Origin: Anthoceros angustus
Lineage: Eukaryota > Streptophyta > Anthocerotopsida > Anthocerotales > Anthocerotaceae
Direction: 5' to 3'
Assembly (NCBI GenBank): GCA_010909165.1
Contig: MU008151.1
Location: forward strand, 310,001 to 374,000
DNA: 64,000 nt
Below, piece by piece: positions 22,450 through 32,523 of the stretch (the stretch's first letter is position 1; every line of letters begins with the position of its first letter). The notes under the pieces were generated by a model. That model ran no database searches. It worked only from the letters and a program-made list of their open reading frames with translations, and had not been told where the DNA came from. Both the position numbers and the translations under genes were made by a program.

Positions 22450-23100
22450 AAGCCAAAGGTGGTTTATCATTAATGCTTGTCACAAGGGGGAAGCCAAGGG
22501 CCCAAACGTTGAGGGAGGCCAAGTCGTCAGCAAGAGGGCTGGGGAGGTTCGACCCCTGCATTCTGTCAGCGATTGTCTCGAGGTTCTCGAACAGAAGGAT
22601 GTCAGGAAGGCATGGTTGTACCCAATTCCGTGACATTTGTGTGCCACTTTTACACAAAACCGTTCATCGTCTTCACGACGGGGTAGACTGCCCAAATCAT
22701 TCCGGGCCAGGCAGTCCAGCAGCCGCCGCCGCCGATCCGGCAGATCCCGCCAGTCCTTCGCCTCGTCCGCCATGCTACACTGTGCTTCTCAGAGACGCGA
22801 GGCAACAGGTGGTTTCTGTGGCGAACGCGTCCACGCCCCGAACGGGATAAGACTGGCTTCGCACCGGACTTCCTCCATCCAGTCTCTGTTCAGTTCCTGG
22901 AATCCCTGCAGGCAAAGGGATAGACCAAGTCAGGAAAAGGACAGTGGTCACCTCGACTCAAGGCAGCAAATCAGGTGCTAGGTGATGCCGTGTCCTGAAC
23001 CTAATGCAGTACATACTTTACCCTAAGAAAGCTTGGTTTCCACTTCGGAGAAACTGAGGACTTAAGGTGGACGTCATCATCCTCAACCCGCCTGTTGCAG
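22450..23100. repeat. Block B, copy 1
   Basis: Matches 29433-30060. Shared words include AAGGATGTCAGGAAGGCATG, CGAACGCGTCCACGCCCCGA and GTGCTAGGTGATGCCGTG. The second copy is consistently shorter by few-base losses in G/C runs (for example GCCGCCGCCGCCGATCC here against GCCGCCGCCGATC there). No gene supported. Confidence 0.85.
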
Positions 23101-23756
23101 CCAGGTGAGGAGCAAGCCGATGCGGTGCAGTTGCTCACAAGACGTGCACCAAGGTAGCGTATGCTAATCCGAATCGGAACCTTGACAACCTGGCTGCAAC
23201 CACCTGCAACACCCTAATCCACACTGGCATATGCCTCACCATCTCATGCAGAATCCACCATTCCTGCAGCTTGCAAGCAGGTATACAGCAGGGCACGATG
23301 TCGTTACTGGCCATTCATGCATGCTGATGAGACTGGAAGATCCTCCCAGCTCTGCCCTAGCTGGGAATCATACCTCTTCGTCATTCAGTGAATTGTGAGC
23401 TGTGAGTGCAGAGTCTCGGAGTTCACACGCCCTTCGAGTGCAGAGTTTTTGTGCAACGAAGGCTCGGTGTCATCTGAGTCCGTCGCCTCACACCCAACTC
23501 CACTCTGCTTGTCAGGCAAGTCAAAATCCGAAAGTGGTGCTTGCTCCTGGGGTCCCTAACTCAGACTCTCAGCTTTACATCCATTGTGCTAAGTGCGGCA
23601 TCCTACAAAGCTCAAGCTGAGACCAGGTTGAGGACTGTAGTTGAGCGGTAGAAGACTTTGACTTGATGACTCTATCCATATCCATGGCCAATCTCTGCGA
23701 CGGGTTGCATAATCCAGCAAATTTGGGACGTTGCTGATCCATCAACCGACATTCTA
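23101..23756. repeat. Block C, copy 1
   Basis: Starts at about CAGTTGCTCACAAGACGTGC and ends CCGACATTCTACTACCGTT. A second copy lies at 26651-27300, and a 3'-shortened one at 30060-30360. No gene recognised. Confidence 0.85.
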
Positions 23757-24847
23757 CTACCGTTTACAACGACCAGTTCATGGTGTGAGGACAGCACCCA
23801 CCACCCACATCTGTAACTCAGACCTAGTAGTCATGCCTCAACCGTTGTCGAGGAAAGGTCATGTAGGAAGCAGCGAAAGGAAAGACTGTTTGCCTGCAAG
23901 AGGAAGCCACCAGATGAGTTCCGTTTAGAGTGCATGTAGGCATGGAGCGAGGTCCAAGACTTCTCGAGCAGGGCCTGGACTTTTCGGTGAAACAGACAGT
24001 AAAGGAGCTTGACAGAAAGAGAATTGAAATAGGTGCAAGCAACAATTTACAAGCTGCCTACGTCTAACTGTGCAAGCGCCTTACTACGGAAGTGATTGAA
24101 ATGTGTGTTTGACAGAAATGTTGACTGTCAAAGACTGTGCTGTCTCTGCCTACTACAACACAGCCTGGTTCAATGGCTGCAAAATATTAAATCGCTTCGA
24201 CAGTGTGCACCATCTGCCTTGAGCTTAAGCCAACAGAGGAGCCCCTCATCTGGCACCGCCCTTATTTCTTTGCATAGTAGTGCTGCTTCTCGTTGGTCAG
24301 AGATGAAAGAGATTGGACACACAATTGTCAAAAACAATTCATCAATGGCATCACCTGCCTTTGGACGAGGAACAGGCACGTTATCAGTAGGAAAATGGTC
24401 ACATCCAGGGACACAGTCCGAGGCTAGCCAAAATCCAGGGCGCTTTGCCTACCATTTCATCCCTGCATTAGGACCAGGATGGCAACCAGGTGAAACACAC
24501 CTTCCTTCCTCACCTTCGAAGAAAGCAAAATCTCCAGTTAGTTGGATATCGGAGATGGCCGTGAGCGATTTTCCGCGTTGTCTAGTGTCATAGAGACATG
24601 AAGGCAAGGGCCTCAGACGCCATTCCAGTGACGACATCCTTTCCCAGCTTTGGCCGGTCGGGAAGATGGAACACATACATCCTAACAGTGTGCAAAAGAT
24701 CTAGAAATCATTCAAGCAGAGGACCGAAAATCTGGACTTGCTTCTTGAAAACGAAAGCTCAAGCACCTACAGCCCTGCAACTCACACGTTCTTTCCTTCC
24801 TACCTCCACGAGCTAACACCTGTTCATCCACCCAAGAAGGCTGTGAG
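23757..24847. repeat. Block D, copy 2
   Basis: Second copy of the block at 20649-21737, here joined directly to block E. Confidence 0.9.
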
Positions 24848-25147
24848 ACGTTTGGCAGAATTCGTGACTGAAGTATAGCAGGCTTGCACGTATGCTGGTG
24901 GTTGCAAGGTAAGGGCATAACTGCACTCTTTCGACTACACTGGTGGTTGCAAGGTAAGGGCAATAACTGCACTCTTTCGACTACAGCAGTATCCATAATC
25001 TGGCCAAGGCTAACTAGATGATTAAAAAACTATATGGAAATGGATTCTCGTTGCTCCAACATTGTCGGTGTTGCAATGTTGCAGGATGTTTGGATGCGAA
25101 TTGAATAACTGCAAAGGACTGACATGTCCACAACCTCATACACACAT

Positions 25148-25222
25148 CCGACTTTAGCTCAGTTGGCCGAGCGGAGAACTGTACTAGACGCTTGAGTTCT
25201 GGAAAACTGTACTGTACTTCCT
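25148..25222 (+). tRNA. tRNA-Tyr-like sequence (5' half), copy 1, probably pseudogene
   Basis: CCGACTTTAGCTCAGTTGG followed by GAGCGGAGAACTGTA matches the 5' half of plant nuclear tRNA-Tyr: acceptor start CCGAC, A box TAGCTCAGTTGG, and an anticodon GTA in the right place, where the plant gene carries an intron. The 3' half is poor: CAAGCGCTGGAAGGTTTATT stands where the T arm with GGTTCGA should be. Hence a pseudo-tRNA, unless the 3' exon is strongly divergent. Confidence 0.5.
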
Positions 25223-25900
25223 GCCAAGCGCTGGAAGGTTTATTGGATTGCAAGGTTTTGCTGGCTTGTCACTTTGCTACCTTCGTTGACAAGTTTTCCA
25301 CCTCACTTCAGAGTGAATAGATGCTCAATGCTCCCTTCGGCTGTAACGAAAATTCATGAATCGACAAGAAATATTTAGGCTACACGATTGATGGCAGTTG
25401 TCCATGTGGGGATCAGCTTTGGGAGCTTGTGGACAAGGGGTCGGCTTCCTTGATCCAGGCAGTGGGAACTGGCCTCCAGAGTCCAGCCAAAATCCCAATT
25501 GCAGGAGCAGGAGGTCCACTATGAATATAACCTCCAGCTTGCTAGCACCCCAATTCAAACCTGTGAACTTGCAGGTATGTCGTTTTCTCTGCACATTTGA
25601 CAATTTATCAATTCAAACGATCTACGAGGCCTGAAGCACGAAACATGTCACCGGTACCGGAACTATCTATAACTGCAATAGCTCCATATCCCACAACTGG
25701 CTGAGAAACGCAATCGAGAACACGCCGTGTGACGAGCTCATAGGTTTTGCTGCAAAACAGTGCTACATAATACTCTACCATACCATCTCCTTTACCAGTG
25801 CTGGCCACAAACACGTTGCTTGCTCTCTAGTCTGCACATGAAGTTGCATCCCTTCTCCAGATTTATGGTGTCCTCCTTTGCAGGAGGCGCACATCCATGC

Positions 25901-26125
25901 CTAACCTTTATCGCACCATAGAGACAAAGGGTTCGTGAGCCCATGCCCCTGCTGGGCATATCCTGCTATCCTGGCAGTACATGTGACACCTGTATTTTCA
26001 CCAAGTGCGTTCCGGACACACGATGGCATCAGTAACTTGCAAACCTTGGCAAGGCAAGTCTTACCATGAGTAGTGAACAATTGCTGCCTGTAAGACCGAC
26101 TACCTGAAGGAGTAAGGACCTGCAC
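25901..26125 (-). pseudogene. PPR fragment in block E, copy 1
   Basis: The minus-strand frame contains NTGVTCTARIAGYAQQGHG, the phrase of a PLS-type PPR repeat, preceded by words such as CKLLMPSCVRNALGE. The same 74-residue frame is kept in all three block E copies (28630-28406 and 32099-31875). This reflects duplication more than selection. Confidence 0.65.
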
Positions 26126-26539
26126 CAGAAAGTTTCGCCATTTCCAAGTCTTGGCAGCTTGTCCCAGCTCAGGTTGGCTGTTCTTCCCAAGACGTTGGTA
26201 CCCCTAAAATCTACAGATGCACAGATCAAATTTGTGTTAGTCATTACTCCAAGGTGCAGGGCACGATGTCATTCCTGGCCACTGATGCATGCTCACTCTG
26301 GAGGATCCCTCCTTCACCAACCAGGGCCCTCCACAGTTCTGGAAGAGTCAGAGGCTTGAACAACCAAAAGGGACGAATTCGACAAAGGTGGGATTTCGCA
26401 AAGAGTGATGTAAGATACAGCAGGATTAGGCTCTACATTCTAATGCCTGTCTACCTACCATTATCCAATCACATGATGCAGATGGCTCCTAGAGTCATCC
26501 TGCAAATGCCAAAGTTAGGCTGCAACACACGACGTTCTA

Positions 26540-26650
26540 GTTGCTCCCGTCAGAGCGGCTGATAGACTTTTCTCATTTCCTCCACATACACCGTTCGCAA
26601 ACCCATGCCACTCCTCGTCCTCCATCCTGCCGTTTCCGATATTGCACCTT
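26540..26650 (-). pseudogene. Roco gene 3' end fragment, copy 1
   Basis: Corresponds to 32520-32640, the last codons of the Roco gene with words like KRQDGGRGVAWVCERCMRRG. It is cut at GTGCAGTTG, where block C begins. Confidence 0.75.
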
Positions 26651-27300
26651 GTGCAGTTGCTCACAAGACGTGCACCAAGGTAGCGTATGCTAATCCGAAT
26701 CGGAACCTTGACAACCTGGCTGCAACCACCTGCAACACCCTAATCCACACTGGCATATGCCTCACCATCTCATGCAGAATCCACCATTCCCTGCAGCTTG
26801 CAAGCAGGTATACAGGGAGCAGGGCACGATGTCGTTACTGGCCATTCATGCATGCTTATGAGACTGGAAGATCCCTCCCAGCTCTGCCCTAGCTGGGAAT
26901 CATACCTCTTCGTCATTCAGTGAATTGTGAGCTGTGAGTGCAGAGTCTCGGAGTTCACACGCCCTTCGAGTGCAGAGTTTTTGTGCAACGAAGGCTCGGT
27001 GTCATCTGAGTCCGTCGCCTCACACCCAACTCCACTCTGCTTGTCAGGCAAGTCAAAATCCGAAAGTGGTGCTTGCTCCTGGGGTCCCTAACTCAGACTC
27101 TCGAAGCTTTACATCCATTGTGCTAAGTGCGGCATCCTACAAAGCTCGAAGCTGAGACCAGGTTGAGGACTGTAGTTGAGCGGTAGAAGACTTTGACTTG
27201 ATGACTCTATCCATATCCATGGCCAATCTCTGCGACGGGTTGCATAATCCAGCAAATTTGGGACGTTGCTGATCCATCAACCGACATTCTACTACCGTTC
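26651..27300. repeat. Block C, copy 2
   Basis: Second copy of 23126-23755, inserted between two E blocks. It ends at CTACTACCGTTC, where E copy 2 begins. Confidence 0.85.
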
Positions 27301-27643
27301 TTTTTCAGGATTTCTAGCACATGGGACTATCTTTGCCTGGATAAGAGACGTTTGGCAAGAATTCGTGACTGAAGTATAGCAGGCTTGCACGTATGCTGGT
27401 GGTTGCAAGGTAAGGGCATAACTGCACTCTTTCGACTACACTGGTGGTTGCAAGGTAAGGGCAATGCACTCTTTCGACTACAGCAGTATCCATAATCTGG
27501 CCAAGGCTAACTAGATGATTAAAAACTATATGGAAATGGATTCTCGTTGCTCCAACATTGTCGGTGTTGCAATGTTGCAGGATGTTTGGATGCGAATTGA
27601 ATAACTGCAAAGGACTGACATGTCCACAACCTCATACACACAT

Positions 27644-27718
27644 CCGACTTTAGCTCAGTTGGCCGAGCGGAGAACTGTACTAGACGCTTGAGTTCTGGAA
27701 AACTGTACTGTACTTCCT
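27644..27718 (+). tRNA. tRNA-Tyr-like sequence, copy 2
   Basis: Same as at 25148, with intact D arm and GTA anticodon in the 5' half and the same poor 3' half. Confidence 0.45.
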
Positions 27719-28405
27719 GCCAAGCGCTGGAAGGTTTATTGGATTGCAAGGTTTTGCTGGCTTGTCACTTTGCTACCTTCGTTGACAAGTTTTCCACCTC
27801 ACTTCAGAGTGAATAGATGCTCAATGCTCCCTTCGGCTGTAACGAAAATTCATGAATCGACAAGAAATATTTAGGCTACACGATTGATGGCAGTTGTCCA
27901 TGTGGGGATCAGCTTTGGGAGCTTGTGGACAAGGGGTCGGGCTTCCTTGATCCGGAGGCAGTGGGAACTGGCCTCCAGAGTCCAGCTGCAAAATCCCAAT
28001 TGCAGGAGCAGGAGGTCCACTATGAATATAACCTCCAGCTTGCTAGCACCCCAATTTCAAACCTGTGAACTTGCAGGTGTGTCGTTTCTCTGCACACTTG
28101 ACAATTTATCAATTCAAACGATCTACGAGGCCTGAAGCACGAAACATGCCAGCGGTACCGGAACCATCTATAACTGCAATAGCTCCATGTCCCACAACTG
28201 GCTGAGAAACGCAATCGAGAACACGCCGTGTGACGAGCTCATAGGTTTTGCTGCAAACAGTGCTACATAGCATGTCTCTAGCATACCATCTCCTTTACCA
28301 GTGCTGGCCACAAACACGTTGCTTGCTCTCTAGTCTGCACATGAAGTTGCATCCCTTCTCCAGATTTATGGTGTCCTCCTTTGCAGGAGGCGCGAACATC
28401 CATGC

Positions 28406-28630
28406 CTAACCTTTATCGCACCATAGAGACAAAGGGTTCGTGAGCCCATGCCCCTGCTGGGCATATCCTGCTATCCTGGCAGTACATGTGACACCTGTAT
28501 TTTCACCAAGTGCGTTCCGGACACACGATGGCATCAGTAACTTGCAAACCTTGGCAAGGCAAGTCTTACCATGAGTAGTGAACAATTGCTGCCTGTAAGA
28601 CCGACTACCTGAAGGAGTAAGGACCTGCAC
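28406..28630 (-). pseudogene. PPR fragment in block E, copy 2
   Basis: Same frame as 25901-26125, including the phrase GVTCTARIAGYAQQGHG. No neighbouring PPR repeats complete it. Confidence 0.65.
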
Positions 28631-29029
28631 CAGAAAGTTTCGCCACTTCCAAGTCTTGGCACCTTGTCCCAGCTCGGGTTGGCTGTTCTTCCCAACACGT
28701 TGGTACCCCTAAAATCTACAGATGCACAGATCAAATTTGTGTTAGTCATTACTCCAAGGTGCAGGGCACGATGTCATTCCTGGCCACTGATGCATGCTCA
28801 CTCTGGAGGATCCCTCCTTCACCAACCAGGGCCCTCCACAGTTCTGGAAGAGTCAGAGGCTTGAACAACCAAAAGGGACGAATTCGACAAAGGTGGGATT
28901 TCGCAAAGAGTGATGTAAGATACAGCAGGATTAGGCTCTACATTCTAATGCCTGTCTACCTACCATTATCCAATCACATGATGCAGATGGCTCCTAGAGT
29001 CATCCTGCAAATGCCAAAGTTAGGCTGCA

Positions 29030-29345
29030 ACACACGACGTTCTAGTTGCTCCCGTCAGAGCGGCTGATAGACTTGTCTTAATTCCCCTCCGCATACACCG
29101 TTCGCAAACCCATGCCACTCCTCGTCCTCCATCCTGCCGTTTCCGATATTGCACCTTGTGCAGTTGGAATTTGTCAGCCATTTGATCCCTCAGCAACGGC
29201 TGCAACAGATTCTTCAGAGCAATCCATGCCTCTTGCACGGGAGTGTTCTGGCTCGCAGCTGGTCCTGTCAGGTCCAGATTTAAATGGGACAGGGCTGATT
29301 CCCAAAGGCCGCAGCGAGAGAAACCGGTCCATCCAAGCTGATGTG
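29030..29345 (-). pseudogene. Roco gene 3' end fragment, copy 2
   Basis: Longer than copy 1: it matches 32510-32810. Minus-strand frames read ALKNLLQPLLRDQMADKFQL and VAWVCERCMRRG. The left edge is the junction at CCATCCAAGCTG, after which PPR block A sequence (GATGTGTTTGTAGCAG) follows. Confidence 0.8.
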
Positions 29346-29349
29346 TTTG

Positions 29350-30060
29350 TAGCAGCAGTTTGATTCACATGTGTAAGTAATATGCAAATACAGTAATCTG
29401 CAAACACTGAATACAGTAATCTGCAAACAAGCCAAAGGTGGTTTATCATTAATGCTTGTCACAGGGAAGCCAAGGGCCCAAACGTTGAGGAGGCCAAGTC
29501 GTCAGCAAGAGGGCTGGGAGGTTCGACCCCTGCATTCTGTCAGCGATTGTCTCGAGGTTCTCGAACAGAAGGATGTCAGGAAGGCATGGTTGTACCCAAT
29601 TCCGTGACATTTGTGTGCCACTTTACACAAAACCGTTCATCGTCTTCACGACAGTAGACTGCCCAAATCATTCCGGGCCAGGCAGTCCAGCAGCCGCCGC
29701 CGATCAGATCGCCAGTCCTTCGCCTCGTCCGCCATGCTACACTGTGCTTCTCAGAGACGCGAGGCAAGGTGGTTTCTGTGGCGAACGCGTCCACGCCCCG
29801 AACGGGATAAGACTGGCTTCGCACCGGACTTCCTCCATCCAGTCTCTGTTCAGTTCCTGGAATCCCTGCAGGCAAAGGGATAGACCAAGTCAGGAAAAGG
29901 ACAGTGGTCACCTCGACTCAAGGCAGCAAATCAGGTGCTAGGTGATGCCGTGTCCTGAACCTAATGCAGTACATACTTTACCCTAAGAAAGCTTGGTTTC
30001 CACTTCGGAGAAACTGAGGACTTAAGGTGGACGTCATCATCCTCAACCCGCCTGTTGCAG
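29350..30060. repeat. Block B, copy 2
   Basis: Matches 22370-23100, including the doubled ACAGTAATCTGCAAACA phrase at the start. Shortened in several G/C runs. Confidence 0.85.
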
Positions 30061-30367
30061 CCAGGTGAGGAGCAAGCCGATGCGGTGCAGTTGCTCACAA
30101 GACGTGCACACCAAGGTAGCGTATGCTAATCCGAATCGGAACCTTGACAACCTGGCTGCAACCACCTGCAACACCCTAATCCACACTGGCATATGCCTCA
30201 CCATCTCATGCAGAATCCACCATTCCTGCAGCTTGCAAGCAGGTATACAATGAGCAGGGCACGATGTCGTTACTGGCCATTCATGCATGCTGATGAGACT
30301 GGAAGATCCTCCCAGCTCTGCCCTAGCTGGGAATCATACCTCTTCGTCATTCAGTGACTTGTGAGCT
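30061..30367. repeat. Block C, copy 3 (shortened)
   Basis: Matches the first part of block C up to TCGTCATTCAGTGA, then switches to PPR block A at GAGCTGTGAGTGACTGTCTC. The shared word GTGAGCTGTGAGTG marks the switch. Confidence 0.8.
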
Positions 30368-30791
30368 GTGAGTGACTGTCTCGTCGTTTTCTCAACCAGT
30401 CATGGGAGAAAGGCACAAAATTTATCTTCGCTTTGGTGGATGCCATCGTTGAGGGCTCTCCAACCGAAGAGATGTCAGGAAGGCATGGTTGTACCCGATT
30501 CCGTGACTTTTGTGTGCCTCTTGCTGGCATGTGAAAATGTGGCATCCTTGGGTGTGGGAAGACAGCCACGCAGGCAGATTGTAGGACAGCGGCTCCAAGC
30601 TCATGTGTTTGTAGCTGGCAGTTTGATTCACATGTATGGGAAGTCCAGCAGCACGGTTGATGCACAGCAGGTGTTTGACGCATTGCCTGAAAGAGACACT
30701 GTCATCGGAGTTTTTCAGGTGTCATCGGACACTGAAACTCTGGACTGTCACTATGACGCGGCATTGAAGGTGTCACTGATGACAGTGTCTC
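30368..30791 (+). pseudogene. PPR fragment A, copy 3 (longest)
   Basis: Plus strand: VVPDSVTFVCLLLACENVA, LGVGRQPRRQIVGQRLQAHV, FVAGSLIHMYGKSSSTVDAQ, QVFDALPERDTVIGVF. This covers an L-type and part of an S-type PPR repeat. Near 30710-30790 the phrase TGTCATCGGA or TGTCACTGAT recurs. It ends in block E copy 3. About 130 residues are open, far below a functional PPR protein. Confidence 0.8.
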
Positions 30792-31129
30792 TTTTCAGGA
30801 TTTCTAGCACATGGGACTATCTTTGCCTGGATAAGAGACGTTTGGCAAGAATTCGTGACTGAAGTATAGCAGGCTTGCACGTATGCTGGTGGTTGCAAAG
30901 GCATAACTGCACTCTTTCGACTACACTGGTGGTTGCAAGGTAAGGGCAATAACTGCACTCTTTCGACTACAGCAGTATCCATAATCTGGCCAAGGCTAAC
31001 TAGATGATTAAAAACTATATGGAAATGGATTCTCGTTGCTCCAACATTGTCGGTGTTGCAATGTTGCAGGATGTTTGGATGCGAATTGAATAACTGCAAA
31101 GGACTGACATGTCACAACCTCATACACAT

Positions 31130-31200
31130 CCGACTTTAGCTCAGTTGAGCGGAGAACTGTACTAGACGCTTGAGTTCTGGAAAACTGTACTGTACTTCCT
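31130..31200 (+). tRNA. tRNA-Tyr-like sequence, copy 3, D loop damaged
   Basis: CCGACTTTAGCTCAGTTGAGCGGAGAACTGTA lacks five bases of the D loop present in the other two copies, so it cannot fold as a normal tRNA. Confidence 0.4.
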
Positions 31201-31874
31201 GCCAAGCGCTGGAAGGTTTATTGGATTGCAAGGTTTGCTGGCTTGTCACTTTGCTACCTTCGTTGACAAGTTTTCCACCTCACTTCAGAGTGAATAGATG
31301 CTCAATGCTCCCTTCGGCTGTAACGAAAATTCATGAATCGACAAGAAATATTTAGGCTACGATTGATGGCAGTTGTCCATGTGGGGATCAGCTTTGGGAG
31401 CTTGTGGACAAGGGGTCGGGCTTCCTTGATCCGGAGGCAGTGGGAACTGGCCTCCAGAGTCCAGCTGCAAAATCCCAATTGCAGGAGCAGGAGGTCCACT
31501 ATGAATATAACCTCCAGCTACAATTTCAAACCTGTGAACTTGCAGGTATGTCGTTTCTCTGCACATTTGACAATTTACCAATTCAAACGATCTACGAGGC
31601 CCGAAGCACGAAACATGTCACCGGTACCGGAACTATCTATAACTGCAATAGCTCCATATCCCACAACTGGCTGAGAAACGCAATCGAGAACACGCCGTGT
31701 GACGAGCTCATAGGTTTGCTGCATACAGTGCTACATAATATGTCTCTAGCATACCATCTCCTTTCCCAGTGCTGGCCACAAACACGTTGCTTGCTCTCTA
31801 GTCTGCACATGAAGTTGCATCCCCTTCTCCAGATTTATGGTGTCCTCCTTTGCAGGAGGCGCGAACATCCATGC

Positions 31875-32099
31875 CTAACCTTTATCGCACCATAGAGACA
31901 AAGGGTTCGTGAGCCCATGCCCCTGCTGGGCATATCCTGCTATCCTGGCAGTACATGTGACACCTGTATTTTCACCAAGTGCGTTCCGGACACACGATGG
32001 CATCAGTAACTTGCAAACCTTGGCAAGGCAAGTCTTACCATGAGTAGTGAACAATTGCTGCCTGTAAGACCGACTACCTGAAGGAGTAAGGACCTGCAC
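31875..32099 (-). pseudogene. PPR fragment in block E, copy 3
   Basis: Same 74-residue minus-strand frame as in copies 1 and 2. Confidence 0.65.
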
Positions 32100-32523
32100 C
32101 AGAAAGTTTCGCCATTTCCAAGTCTTGGCAGCTTGTCCCAGCTCAGGTTGGCTGTTCTTCCCAAGACGTTGGTACCCTAAAATCTACAGATGCACAGATC
32201 AAATTTGTGTTAGTCATTACTCCAAGGTGCAGGGCACGATGTCATTCCTGGCCACTGATGCATGCTCACTCTGGAGGATCCCTCCTTCACCAACCAGGGG
32301 CCCTCCACAGTTCTGGAAGAGTCAGAGGCTTGAACAACCAAAAGGGACGAATTCGACAAAGGTGGGATTTCGCAAAGAGTGATGTAAGATACAGCAGGAT
32401 TAGGCTCTACATTCTAATGCCTGTCTACCTACCATTATCCAATCACATGATGCAGATGGCTCCTAGAGTCATCCTGCAAATGCCAAAGTTAGGCTGCAAC
32501 ACACGACATTCTAGTTGCTCCCG

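Larger units (their letters stand above)
24848..26650. repeat. Block E, copy 1 (about 1.8 kb)
   Basis: Starts at GTTTGGCAGAATTCGTGACT and ends at GATATTGCACCTTGTGCAGT. It holds a doubled phrase GGTGGTTGCAAGGTAAGGGC near 24900, a tRNA-Tyr-like sequence, a minus-strand PPR trace, and at its right end about 100 bp of the Roco gene 3' end. Copies 2 and 3 lie at 27301-29165 and 30792-32640. Copy 3 is continuous with the Roco gene, so it is the likely source of the others. Confidence 0.9.
27301..29165. repeat. Block E, copy 2
   Basis: As copy 1, but its left end extends further, to TTTTCAGGATTTCTAGCACA. This extension is shared with copy 3 (30793), so copies 2 and 3 are the closer pair at this end. 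Confidence 0.9.
30792..32523. repeat. Block E, copy 3 (continuous with the Roco gene)
   Basis: 3' flank of the Roco gene and likely source of the E array. Compared with copies 1 and 2 it has lost short pieces, for example GCCGA in the tRNA-like sequence and a GCTTGCTAGCACCC stretch near 31518. It carries the third tRNA-Tyr-like copy (31130) and the third minus-strand PPR frame (31875-32099). Confidence 0.9.
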
